Origin: Centropus unirufus | Taxonomy: Eukaryota; Chordata; Aves; Cuculiformes; Centropidae | Direction: 5' to 3' | NCBI GenBank assembly: GCA_013397695.1 | Contig: VYZI01000018.1 | Coordinates: 1,542,029-1,606,028 of the forward strand | DNA length: 64,000 nt | Shown: one piece after another, positions 12,701 to 24,505 of the stretch | Layout of the letters: the number at the start of each line of letters is the position of its first letter | How positions within the stretch are numbered: the stretch's first letter is position 1 | Position numbers and translations under genes: made by a program | Notes under the pieces: model-generated | Seen by the model: the letters and a program-made list of their open reading frames with translations, nothing else | The model's database searches: none | Told to the model about the DNA's origin: nothing

Positions 12701-15700
12701 CCTTCAAAGCCCTATCTTTCACTTTTTAAATAGGGCTGAAAGGCGGTGGTCATTTGAAATATGGAAGTTCTCTTAGTAGAAAGGTGACCACACAAGGCTA
12801 AATGCAATAGGACTAAACGCTTTTGTCCTTTTGTGTTCTCTGCGTGTGAAAATAACCAAGGATTTGTTAAAACAGCAATCTGACAAATAGAAACAGAGAA
12901 AGAGGTAACAGTGATCATCCCTTCCACCTAAATAAAAAATGATACATTAAAAGAGGATTCTCGCCTCCAAAGAAGCAGATATTGTTATCTTTACATTATG
13001 TACTACTTACCCATTAGATGGTGGTCAGTAAAATCAAACTCTCTCCTTTGTTCACAGTTTCATTATTACTGCTCTCCTCTTGTTTCACACCCTCTGTTTA
13101 ATAGCCTGGGACCAGGCCCTGCTTTACCACATTTCACACTGTTAACCCTAAAATGTATTTACTTCTTTCTGCCTTCTCAGCACATAGTACTACCCACGTG
13201 TTGCAGAGAATAGATAGCGTATTGTGGTCTGCACTATTACTTACATGCTTAGTCAATAAATAAAAACTGGAATATTTATAAAGAATGCACACTCATCAAA
13301 TGGAATAGACAAAATATGACCTTATCATAGTCAGCTCTTTTTGCTGTGCAACAGAATATGACTAGCCTTTTCAGAGTTTCATGAGGGATGAAAAACAAGA
13401 ATCTCCCTTTCCAGTACGGCTCATAAAAAAGGCTGTCAGAATTGCAGTTTTCATGCTCACCTTTGCATGGGGACTCTTAGTTTTCTTAGGGAGATTACGC
13501 TGACAGTTGAAGTGACACGGGTTCTATGCTCTGCAACAGCTCCACAGTAGGAAAAACTGCTGCTGCTGTGTTCTAAAGTATCCAATATCCACGATATCAC
13601 AACTGCCCCACTTCCCTGCTCAGATCAGGGGTTAGAGAAACCAGGTTGGTCCTGGGCTGCCTTCAACCTAACAGTCCAAGTTAACCAAAATTTTAATGGA
13701 AATGAATGTTGTTACAGTTACTATGATGACAAAAATCCAAACCCAGTTCTTTTGGTAATTGCTGGCTTCAGTAGTCTGTTCCTATATTAATTACTTAGTC
13801 ATGGATCCTGTAAATTGGCAATGTTAAAGCTTTTGCTGACTGCTAATTCTCTTAGGTGATGTATCTTGCACAAATAAGAAAGCTACATTAAAATGCCAGC
13901 ATTATACACAGCACAACATTTTCTACACTCCCTGAAATGATTTATCATAGGCGTGTTCACACTTATTCAGCCTCCTGCACCATCATTTGTTGGGAAGCTG
14001 CTCCATAATTGCTAGTAGGACTTTGACAAGAATTATATGATGAGAGGATCTCAGTCATTAACCACCTAAAAAAATCAAGTGTTATCCTCACATACGACAA
14101 TGAAAGCTACATTGACACTTTGTCCAGTCACATCGCTTTCCATATGCATACATTTTACCTCGTCAGAAAGGGCTTTTTTCCTAGCTGCTATGAAAAGTCT
14201 AAGGACGCAGCAAGACATTTTTCAAGCCTTTTCAAAGTAAAACCCACTAGCCTCCAAATCAAATAACGTAGCACCAGCTACCACTGCATTTGGGGAAAAG
14301 CCTAAGATAACCAAAACAAATACAAATAACACCTCCAGCAAGGAAAGAAATTAGAAGTACCATTGTTATAGTAAACGGCACAATGAAGCCGGCTGATTTA
14401 CTGTGTCTACATGCACAAAGGAAACATTTGTACCCTTGTCTCTGTGGATATAAAGCCCCCGCACCACACTCTGTGTTGCACGCTGCAGCTCAGTTGCACT
14501 GCAGAAGAAATTGCCCATCATTCATTCTCTTCGATGTTTTTCTGCCTTTAACACTAAAACCACTAAAGCAGAAAAATGAATGCCAGGCAGTAGCTTTTCC
14601 AGGCCACATTTACATACCTAAATATACTTGTTAAGCATCATCAGACATTATTGGATCCAAGAGACTTCTGGATGCTTCACACCACCGACCTCTTCAGTAT
14701 TATTTTAAAATCATGCTTCATATTTCAGTGACCAAATGTGGGTTTAAAGTTAAGCATCCATTTCATTATGATGACAGGTATGCCTTGCTCTAACTCATTG
14801 CTATGGTAACAGATATTGTAGCCATTAGATTTATGGTGAAACGTATTCCCAAAAGGTTATTTTTTTTCATTCTCACTTGCATGTTCATACCAAACTACCT
14901 AATTACGAAGAGAATTCAGAGGATATGCTCTCAGCTGAGCTCAGCAGCTCTTACATGTCTTGCCTTCATAGGAACTAAATGCAAGAGATAAAATATTGAT
15001 GCTTTAAACAAAAGATGTCAAAATTCTTGTTCCAGATGGAACTAATGAAAAATTAAGAGGACATCATATGCTAACCAGGAGTTAACTTAGTACAGTTATC
15101 TCAAATCCTGTACAGCACGAACAGGATAATACTTAACACCTGTGAGAACATAATTTTTTATTTCACTGAAAAACAATAAAAATTATTTTGAAAATTCCAA
15201 ATACATTTCCAGTCTTTTATGAAACAGACATCAGAATTCTACTCCTGATTTAACATTTTAAACATACCTTAGGGTAAGAATATTTACATTCAAAGCTGTG
15301 AATGTTACAATTCTCATCAAAATACTTAGTTTTCAAAATTTTTATGTCAGGTAAGGGATAAAACCTACTTCAGCAGCAGCTGAGAAAATAGTGTCGCAGC
15401 TGGCATACAAGTAGCTGTGAGAATACTCTTAAGCTACAGTCATTCAAGTAAACGCATACCACAGCAAACTATTATCTAAGTTCTTTTCCTGTCTCTTTCC
15501 TTTATCTATCTGAAAAGAAGCAGGTATTCCATTAATGAAAATATTTTCACAATATTTTGAATTATAAAGTTGTTATGTTCTTACATTTTGTACATTTCTT
15601 TTTTAAATGCTATAATGTTAAACTAATTCAGAAGCCGATTTAGCATTCAAGGTTTCATGGATCAAAGTTGTAAAGTGTATTTCTGTTCTAATCAATTCTT

Positions 15701-16425
15701 CAGTACCAACCTCTGCATTAGTAAATATATACGTAACAACCTATCTGAAATCTAGTGTGTGGCTCTGACAATTTCTGAAGTGCTCCCTCTGATATTAGGG
15801 CCAGATTTTATACTCAACCATCAAAAAACCCATAAGAATGTCTAACATGTTTTGAGTGGAAATAATACAGGCCTCATCTCCAAGGGATTCTGGAGAAAAG
15901 ATAAGTTACATCCACATAGACGAGCATCTCCTGAAAATGAAAATCTATCATAACCAGACTGATACTATAAAACATGGGACAATTAGTGTAAGTCTGTATT
16001 TAAATATTTAGATTGTTATATCCTTCCATAAAGAATGAACACTATGATATTAAGTTGAATTGAAATAGAGCCTTGTAAAAAGAAAATATATCTCTGTAGT
16101 TAGAATTACAAAGAAAGATATTCAGATGACACAAAATAATTTGAAGCAACTGTATCTTCCAGCTGCCAAAGAAACTACTTGCCAAAAGACTTCAGAGCAC
16201 GTTTCCTACTTGTCCCATGATTATATAATTTCTGCTCCAGCACTACCCACAGCACCCACTTTCTAAAGTGGACAAAAAAAAAAACCCTAAATATCAATAA
16301 TCCTTGCCTGTAGTAGTATCATCCAGTGTTATAAGCAAGTGCATTCAGAGCTAGTCAGAACTAACAACCACATTATAGGAATAAATGAATAATTTCACCA
16401 GACGTAATAAACATTTTTTCCTTAC

Positions 16426-16527
16426 CTGCCTCCTGTCTCTCTGAGATGATGATGAGGACGAGGCACTTCTATGTGATGGAGTGGAAGTTTTGTGAGCTGG
16501 AGATATACTCTTCTCCTCTGAACTCAT
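16426..16527 (-). CDS. OSBPL6: ORP6 N-terminus, first coding exon (34 codons)
   Basis: Read on the minus strand from ATG at 16527, the exon encodes MSSEEKSISPAHKTSTP, then SHRSASSSSSSQRDRRQ, and ends exactly at CAG|GTAAGG (donor GT at 16425-16424) in phase 0. The vertebrate ORP6 N-terminus as I know it has the same length and shares SPAHKTSTP, HRSASSS and SSQRD, with changes only at a few positions. ORP3 and ORP7 start differently, which argues for OSBPL6 rather than its paralogs. The start context is AAAGATGA, with A at -3, and an in-frame stop lies upstream. The segment is Ser/Thr-rich, has no signal peptide or membrane segment, and is probably a disordered, phosphorylatable N-terminal tail before the PH domain. 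The six-Ser run is coded by TCN/TCT codons (GATGATGATGAGGACGA on the plus strand), so its length may vary between species. Confidence 0.93.
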
Positions 16528-16664
16528 CTTTGCAGCAAACTTGTAGTAATGACCTTGTGCTCTTTATCACTCACATACAAAAAGGCCAGGGACAGTCTTC
16601 TGCATCCTTCTGTTTCACAGTTTATAGACAGCCAAAGAGGAATTAAATCTCAGTTGAACTGGAC
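16528..16664 (-). other. OSBPL6: OSBPL6 exon 2, 5'UTR part
   Basis: The acceptor is the pyrimidine tract TTTTTCTCTTATGTTTTTCTTTATTGAAG on the minus strand, with AG at 16666-16665, so the exon starts at 16664. The 137 untranslated bases carry an in-frame stop TAA at 16566-16564, 12 codons before the ATG. That stop fixes 16527 as the first possible in-frame start. The leader also has a 12-codon upstream ORF and an ATG immediately followed by TGA, given separately. A GTGAGT inside the leader (16574-16569) resembles a splice donor, although the preceding TAT is a poor match. Confidence 0.8.
16567..16605 (-). other. Upstream ORF in the OSBPL6 leader (12 codons)
   Basis: An ATG at 16605 in the exon 2 leader opens a 12-codon frame (MQKTVPGLFVCE) that stops at TGA 16569-16567, 39 bases before the main ATG. 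Its context is AAGGATGC, with A at -3, so it may be used. A second ATG at 16576 is followed directly by TGA (16571-16576), a minimal start-stop element of the type known to hold ribosomes. Both could lower translation of ORP6 from transcripts that include this leader. This is read from sequence; use by ribosomes is inference. Confidence 0.6.
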
Positions 16665-17319
16665 CTTCAATAAAGAAAAACATAAGAGAAAAAGTCAATG
16701 AATACACCCACACAGAAAAGCAGCTCTGCAGCTCAGAAATCTGTTGACAGTCACTGTTTAATCCAACAGACCTCTTAGCATTTTACTTCCCTTCCTAACA
16801 ACTACCCAGTAGAAACAAGAACACGTTGCTCTGCATTCTCACAGGAGATGGAAGTGGTATTACACTCTTTTAAAAGCTTCACCAGAAAGGCTTAAGCAGT
16901 CCTCAGGCGAAGTTTACAAATCTTTGGTGAGGAGTCCTTATCCCATCTTGCACAATATTGTAGAGGAAGTCCTAAGGAGCTACTTGGTAATGTTACAACA
17001 CAAACAATGAAGACCCTATCATAATCAGTACTTCTTAAAAATCCCGCGGTTTCATCAAGGACTCTGCACGGTGGTTTTTAAAAGCAGGTTCCTCTTCCAA
17101 GGATGGTGGCCGCACTGAAGGGGTGGACAACCACGTCTCAGAAATCAGTAGATTTTAGAGCTCCCCAAACACTCACATCTTGCTCTTAAAGAGGACTGAA
17201 AGATAATACAAAATGTTTTGACCGGAAAACACTTTGGGTCACAAAACTGTGGCCAGAGGGTATGAATCTTTTCATCTGGAGGAAAACTACTGTATATTTG
17301 TTGAGTCTCTACCAAAAAA

Positions 17320-18145
17320 ATGTAGTGATGAAGGCAGGAGCTACTCAGGATCTGACTCGGGCACTCTGGGCTGCCAAGTGGGTGCTGTGCCCAGGCCTGG
17401 ATGCACGGGGCTGTGCGGCATCTGGGGCTGCCTCGAGCTGGACACAGCCAGCTCCAGCTGGCTCTGCAATGGTCCCACTGCAGCGCGCAGCTGAGCCTGT
17501 CAGCAAAAATAAGAAAGCGCAAAAAACACCATACAGACAGAGGAGGATGAACAAAACAAGTGACAAACAGCTCTGTGAACGCCAGGTCTGAGAAGGAGCA
17601 GTGTGAAGAGGTGCCTCAGATGCCGGAGCAGAGACTCCTGCAGCCCATGGAGGAGATGAACAGTCCTGAAAAAACTGTGGCGTGCGGAAAACCCACATTG
17701 AGCAGATTTTCCCCTGAAGGACTGCAGCCTGTGGGGAACCCATGTGAGAGAGGGTGAAAGTATGAAGAGGCAGGAGTGGAAAGGAAAAACTGCTGTGTAC
17801 TGACAACAAACACCACCACTCTCCATGCCCCTTAGGGTAGAGGGAGACTAGAGGTGTCAGGAATGAAGAAGTGAAGTTGAACCTGGAAAAATGGGAGTAA
17901 AGGTGTTTTTATGCCTTTCATTTCTCACTATTCTATTTTCAAATAGAATCTATTTTAATACACTGATTTTCCCTAAGCTGAGTATTGCCCGCAACAGTAA
18001 TTGATCAGCAGTCTCCCTGTCTTTATATAGACCCACAGGTTACTGCATCCTATTTTCTCCCCCCTGTGCCACTGGAGCCGGGGTGGGGGGAAGTGAGGGG
18101 CTGGGTAGGGATGTGGCTGCTGACCAAGGCGAACCCACTGCACGT
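17320..18145 (+). mobile_element. LTR/ERV-type avian interspersed repeat, decayed
   Basis: The stretch matches, in order, an interspersed repeat that recurs in bird genomes. The matching parts are: a Gln/Ala-rich GC block (AGCTGGCTCTGCAATGGTCC), repeated GGAGCAGAGACTCCTGCAGCCCATGGAG and GAAGGACTGCAGCCTGTGG modules, then TTTCTCACTATTCTATTTTC, GATTTTCCCTAAGCTGAGT, GATCAGCAGTCTCCCTGTCTTTATATAGACCCACAGG, and a G-rich block ending GGCGAACCCACTGC. I know this type of sequence as an LTR-retrotransposon-related repeat but cannot name the subfamily or show TG...CA ends or a target duplication. Open frames across it on both strands (up to 154 codons) are unlike any known protein and I read them as noncoding. 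It lies about 650 bases upstream of OSBPL6 exon 2 in transcription order, in antisense orientation. Confidence 0.6.
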
Positions 18146-19470
18146 ACAGGGACCATTCTGCTTCCTGCGCACGCAGCTGCAGCTATGTGTATTACCTCTT
18201 TGTGAGTATTGGATGCTTTCTCTCACCTAGTTCTCTCTCAAACCTTGAATTTCCATCCAAGAATAGAAAAATAGATACTTAGAGCACCTGAGGATATTTC
18301 TGTCAATAGATAGTCAAACACTACCTGTGAAACACTACCAAAACGTTCCACGTACACCTCCAGTACACCATGACAGCGTTATTGGTCTCAGTCCTTAACA
18401 GATTACTTTGATTTTGCTTCAGCTGACAGATACTGTGTCTGATCTTCCATTAACCTTAGACAAAATTTTTCCCTGAATGATGTCGTCTGCTTGAAGCTAA
18501 CATCTATCTATCTTCTCCATCACCCACTCTCTAATTCTGAAATAGGGCACTATCACATCCTGGGATGACAGCATGCCAAGGCTCAGCGCAACGCGGCCAC
18601 CTTTAGGTGATTGTGCAGAAAGGAGCTGTCCTGCACCATGTTAAATGAGATCAGGACGAAAATACATTAACACTCAGACCTGATGGGGGGCTCAAGATAT
18701 TACAACACATTGAAGGCTGAGCTCTGTCTTCTCCAGCCAGAAGAGATATCCATGCACAAATAGAATGCTGAAACCAGATACTCACACAGAGGCAGTTAAG
18801 TAATTAATTGCATTGTGCCTTGTGGCCACCAGCTTCCTAATACTGCACCCTAACAAACACCCTCCTACTGGAGCTGAGATCTGTTATGACTCGTGATGGA
18901 CACCTTTTATGCTTGCTGTACTATGGAAAGTGGAATAATTTCACTTTATTAGTTAGCGCTTTTGCCAGTACAATTCTCATCCACATCGTAGAGCTCCCGT
19001 CTCCACCAAGGAGTCTCCCATAGCATTATAGATCCCACATATAATCCACATGAGCCCACGTAGCATTCCACTGCCATGACTGGGAGCACATAGCTGCTCC
19101 ACCAGCAAAAGCTACCCACGTAGCCCAGACTCTTCAGTAGATTATCTAGTCTTTTCAGGATGACAAGTTCCTGCTAGAAGAAACCTAAGAAGATACTTTG
19201 TGCTGGAATCGCTATAGCCAGCTGGAGGCAGGAAGAAAGAAACACACTGCACAGCAAATCTTTTTGGAACTTCCCAGAGAGAAAACACAATAAATTTGCA
19301 CCCAAAGAGTGGCTTTTCCTTCTATCCTAGCATGCCAGGTACTACTGATCTAGTTTTAACACCCTTTTCATATCCTAGAAATGTATTAGACAAGAATAAG
19401 CCAAAGAGGTGTACTAACAGGGACATCTCAAGGTCTATTCCATTTTCAATAATATAAACTATAAAAATAT

Positions 19471-19534
19471 NNNNNNNNNNNNNNNNNNNNNNNNNNNNNN
19501 NNNNNNNNNNNNNNNNNNNNNNNNNNNNNNNNNN
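19471..19534. other. Assembly gap, 64 N
   Basis: Unknown bases between AT-rich flanks (ATAAAAATAT before, AATTATAATC after), inside OSBPL6 intron 1. Confidence 0.99.
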
Positions 19535-22500
19535 AATTATAATCCTAGTTCACAAAGTTGTGCAGAACATTTGAGTTATTTAATAGCTAAAAGGACTCTT
19601 TCAGCTGTAAGCTCACTGAAAATATTTTAACAGAACAGCCTTTGGGCAAACAAAATCAAACTCTTTTAAACATCTGATCACTTAATTCATGTGAAATAAA
19701 AAGTTCATATTTAGTATTGGCACAGGAGGATGGTGATCTGGCACTGCAAGTGTGTTTTTAAGGCTCTCAGGAAGTGCAGATGCTTGTTGTAAGAAGCAAA
19801 CACAATGCTAGCAAGTGGTACACAAAAGAAACAGTTCTGCAAATAGTAGACAGGTTTGAGATTGTATTAAATATTTTATTTTTTCTTTTGAAAAGTATTT
19901 AAAAAATAATAGTGGTTTACACCAGAGCCAAACTCCACAGTGGTTCTGTGGCATTGCCCAAGCATTGAGAGCTAAGCCTAACAAACAACTTGCTGACTTA
20001 TTAAAAACACTTTCCCCCAAAAAAGATCTATAAAACTGAACTGTCCCAATTCATACCACAAGAAGCAAACATTTCTTCTTGCCCTATTGAATAGCAATAA
20101 CAACTTCAATACAAAATTGCTATTACTTATACATAGAAATTTCTGATAGAAAACCAGTTTAGGGTTAAATGTAAAAAAAAAGGCAAGTGGGATATTTGAG
20201 AAAACAAACACTGTAAGCACAACAAAAATATTAATGCAAACTAGCAAGAGCTAGCATTGAGTGTTTTGTTATTGTTCTGGCACATTTAATTTATATTCTA
20301 TTTCTCTATATTGCTAAGAGCTTTTCTTCCAATTGTGGCGTACAATTTGGGCAATATATCTCTTTTTTAGAGCATGCTAGAAGGAATAAATGCAGTGACA
20401 TTGATGTAACGAAATGCCAGTCTCTCTGTAAGCAAGATTGAAGCAAACTAATATAAACCTAAGTTTTTGGCCAAGAAATTCAATTTACCAAAATGAAACC
20501 ATGCTTTCAAGATATTTTTCATTGGCTTTTTCCATCAATCACTGGCCAACTTGCTATTGACTTGAGTAGGAACAAAGGTAAGCTATATTTCACAGTAGAA
20601 TATTACTAGAAAGTATTTTAACTTATTTTAGTTTAACAACTCAAAAAGAATGGCATTATCTGGCAAAAACAAGGGTGAAAATATTAGTCAGTGGTTATTA
20701 ATTGCTGCTTATTCAAGTATCACTGACCTGTAGGCTGCATTTTGCACCACACCAACTAAGCCTCTCACGAACTTCTCAAAACCACTTGTCATTTCAGGTC
20801 CATAAATTGATTCAACTCATCGAATGTGACCATGTCCTGGTGAACCTTAAACCTGCTTTGCCGTGAGTTCCCAAGGTAGGAAATGTGTTTATTGCTACCA
20901 GCATATAAGAGACAGAATTCTTGGAATGTGAAAACCAGGCACTGCAGAAAGAGTTTAATCATCCAAAGTATCAATCGCCCTGCTGGGAGTTTTGTCATCT
21001 ACTTTTTTTCATTGGCATCTCAACTACTTTGGATTTAAAACATCATTTGTAATTTAGTATTCATAAAAATTATTTGCAGGTTCTTCAGTACATTCTCCTC
21101 TAAGCTATCTACTTATTTTTTATGTAATATGATGGATATAGAAAGGCAAGGTGCTCTGCCCGAAGCCAAGGAAAGAGTCTCCTAAGCAGAACATACAGTG
21201 AGATCATTTAACTCTGATGCCTAAGGAAAAATAGCACGTCCTGACTGCAACATCCTCCAAATGAGACAAAGCCTCTATCGCTAATCCTATTCATAAAAAG
21301 TACAAAATTACTGTACAGAAATCAGTATATGAACTTAATTAAGAAATATACTAAAGCTTCTTGACTGAGTAGTTAACGAATTGTTTATTCTTCCTTAAAT
21401 ATTTGGTATTCAATACTTCTTTTATAAATGAGAACTATTCCACCACATTCTTTCAGTTCAACCCTACCATGTTTATTTTTTAAGCTAGCCTTTGAAATTC
21501 AAGCTGCGGTTTTTCCAATAATATTTCTGTGCTTATTCTCAATTGTTTCAGCTTGTGCGAAAAGAAAGTGGAAACCTAGAGATTCCTCATTCTTTCACTA
21601 GTTCACTCTCAGATTTCAACACATTCGAGTGTACAATCATTTCTTATTTATTATGAGCTCATTAATGTTGTAGGTTGTTTTTTTTCCCCTCTGATTTCTT
21701 AAATCAATCAAATAATAAAAAATAAGTCTTAAAAACGAAGTCATTCTACATTTCTTTCTATCCACAAAGGATTACTGCCTCAGTCTCTGCCTAAAAAAGT
21801 AAATAAAGGAAAATTATATGCTTCATTTCTCATATCAGAAGCCGCTGTTATTTTACAGTAGATATTATGTTCACCCAGAAGTCCCTCCTTGTATCATACA
21901 AAACAAAATAATTTCAAATGCCTTAAAATAAATGACCAATTCAGTACTTAAAATATAGTGTGATTATTTTTTAAATCAACATTACACTAAATAGTTTGAA
22001 AGACATACAAGTGCAGAGAACTACTTACTGATTTCTCTTCACCTTCTATCCCAGGTTACAATAATATGTTTAATTCTACATCTCTAAAGTATTTCTTGGG
22101 AATTCTGTATACTGGACTATTCAATAGTACAAAAATACTCAAGAAGATACTGACTGTCCAAAAAAAACCTAATTACTGTTGGTTTTGTTCACTGAAGAAA
22201 CTACGCTGTTTTATCTGGAGTTACACAGATTGTCATTACTTGAAATTAAAAATTGAGTATTATGTTACTGGCTAAAAAATATACATAAAAAGGGAGAAAT
22301 TAAACGAAGGAAGGTTATTTTAATTGGAAAAAATGTTAGTAGGTTTAAAAGGTCTGAGTGAATACACAAGGAGTGAAATGAGACAATACACCAAACTGGA
22401 CAAAGGCTTGGGAAACACAAGCTGTGTAAATCGCACAAAATAAATGGGAACAGAGGCGAGAAACAGACTGTGGTGACAAATCTTAGCATTATCAGGGGTA

Positions 22501-24151
22501 TGGACGCTGCAGCTATCTCTACAAGCTGCCAGCATACAGCAAGTCCGTTGATACTGGTTAGGGAATCTTTGACCTCTCCCAAAATGTGAAGATGTTCCAC
22601 TGAGCCTGGGCAACTGCAACAACTGCAGCGTGGTTTGCAAAAAAAGCCATTAGTAGAAGTGACAAAGATGTACAAACACATGACATGCATAAATCCAGTT
22701 ATAAATAAAGCTGTGTGCCATATAACAGATAAATAGAAGTTCTCCATGGGTAACTCCAAATGAAGTCTGAATTGAAATAACTGATTCCTGTGATAAATGT
22801 TATATTGTTTCTCACTCTGACTGAGTCTTTTCTGCAAGAATGCCCAGAATGCTTTATAGACTGTTTAATATCTTGTGCAGAATTGGTGTGATTTGAGAAG
22901 ACAATTTAGGGTGCAGAGCTGATTCTCCAGACATAAATGAACTGAAAATATGCAACTGTCACTGGCATTATTTCAAGCAAAGTGTCTTCGCACTGATCTA
23001 TCAATATGGGGCTGTTTTTCATTTGGGAGAGAAGAGGTTTTCTGCACTGCTCTGCAGCTGTATAACATCAGCATTCTATACCCAAGCGCTCCGTGAAGGC
23101 CAACCTTTGTTCTCACAGTATGAGGAATGTGCCACTGCCTATTCTTCCCTTTACTGCTGACCTATGCACGAAAATCATAACCACATATGTGAATGTTACA
23201 AACACAAGAATATAATGGAAATAAAACATCTCAGTGTGGTGGCAACACTGTGGTGATTTAATAGACCGTTTATGGGAAATAAACAATTTGTCCTTTTTTT
23301 TTTTTTAACAACTGAGTGAACCAGCCCCTTTGCAGCCACTGTTTGACAATCAGCCACATCATTTTAGCGAAACATGAACCTCCTACAAAATGGCTTTATT
23401 CGATGCATTTTAACATTTGTTTTATTTGCAGGTCCAGTCAGAAATAACAATGGGCCAATACCAAATTCAGGAAAAATATTGACTAAGTCTGGCATGTTGA
23501 CAGAAGGGGAAAAAATTGAGCAACCTTTTCTTGATTCAGATCTGCAAATCCCATTAGGAAATTCAACTTCCCACATTTTTCTAGCACAGTTTTAATAGCA
23601 CAATCATTTCCATATACTAACTCCATACTAACATTCAGAGTACTAATCAAAAATTACATATCCTAAATCTCCAATTAGTGAATTTAAAATCCTATATACC
23701 TTCCAAAACAACACTGTTGATAACGGAAGCACTGATGATTTTTGTGTCCAGTATTTATGAGCAGGAATAAATGAAGTGCTACAGGAAAACTGGAAATTCA
23801 TATTAGCATCGAATGGCTTTAAAGGTAGAAGATATTCATATGACTGTGTTACCAGTGCCCCTTTCAAGTATTTTAAAAACTGCATAGGCAAGGTTTTGAT
23901 AATAAATGTACATGGCTAATTGCAGACATTCACAACAATGCTGGCATATATAAATTCTCAATCTGATACCATATACAGCAATACATACACAGTCTAAATA
24001 TAGCCATAAATCACTCTTCATCCCATATTCAGGATGATCTAGAACCTGGCTGTAGGTAGGAAATTAGCCAAGTCCAGCATTACCCCTGGAGAGGAGCTCT
24101 GATACAGACAAAACTGCTGCACTAGGCCAGTGCAATCAGCACTTGCCATGA

Positions 24152-24343
24152 CCACAGAATCATTTAGGTTAAACATTTGAAATCACTGACCATAACCCTA
24201 ACGCTGCTGAGTCCAGCACTAAACCAAGTCCTGAAATGCCACATCTACACATCTTTTAAATACCTCCAGGGACGGTGACTCAACTACTTCCCCCGAGAGC
24301 CCGTTCCAGTGCTTGACAAACCCTTTCAGTGAAAATTTTTTTC
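24152..24343 (-). mobile_element. CR1 LINE 3' end (first arm of an inverted pair)
   Basis: Read on the minus strand: TTCACTGAAAGGGTTTGTCAAGCACTGG, then the usual CR1 3'UTR (GGAGGTATTTAAAAGATGTGTAGATGTGGC) and a degraded tail AACCTAAATGATTCTGTGG. This is the 3'-most part of a CR1 copy. It touches a second CR1 piece in the opposite orientation at 24355-24505. Confidence 0.88.
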
Positions 24344-24354
24344 TGCCTGAAACC

Positions 24355-24505
24355 ACCAGAAAGGAGGTCGTAATGAGGTTTGGTGTTGGTCTCTTTTCCC
24401 ACATAACAAGTGGCAGGATGAGAGGAAATGGCCCCAAGTTGCACCAGAGGATATTTAGATTCGATATTAGTAAAAAATTCTTTACCAAAAGGGTTGCCAA
24501 GCATA
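24355..24505 (+). mobile_element. CR1 LINE internal piece, inverted relative to its neighbour
   Basis: Plus-strand CR1 sequence: AGAAAGGAGGTCGTAATGAGG, GTGTTGGTCTCTTTTCCCACATAACAAGTG, GGATGAGAGGAAATGGCC, and TTTAGATTCGATATTAGTAAAAAATTC. In the CR1 consensus this segment lies directly upstream of the one at 24152-24343. About 33 bases (AAAAAATTCTTTACC...GCCAAGCAT at 24472-24504) occur in both arms. The pair therefore looks like one insertion with its 5' part inverted. Confidence 0.85.

Larger units (their letters stand above)
2818..16425 (-). other. OSBPL6 intron 2
   Basis: An intron of about 13.6 kb, bounded by GTAAGG at 16425 and TTAG at 2818. It carries two CR1 fragments (2875-3523 and 4965-5403), an AT microsatellite near 5.99 kb, a TG microsatellite near 9.34 kb and a short tandem duplication at 9.76 kb. 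The stretches 5404-9335 and 9800-16425 otherwise show no gene, RNA or recognised element. Positions 9850-10560 are somewhat richer in GC and hold open frames up to 90 codons on the plus strand, but I recognise nothing in them. Confidence 0.75.

Noticed and set aside
17145..17826. Several open frames of 86-154 codons on both strands near 17.1-17.8 kb
   Set aside because: They lie mostly in the LTR-type repeat, overlap each other in many frames and show no protein family.
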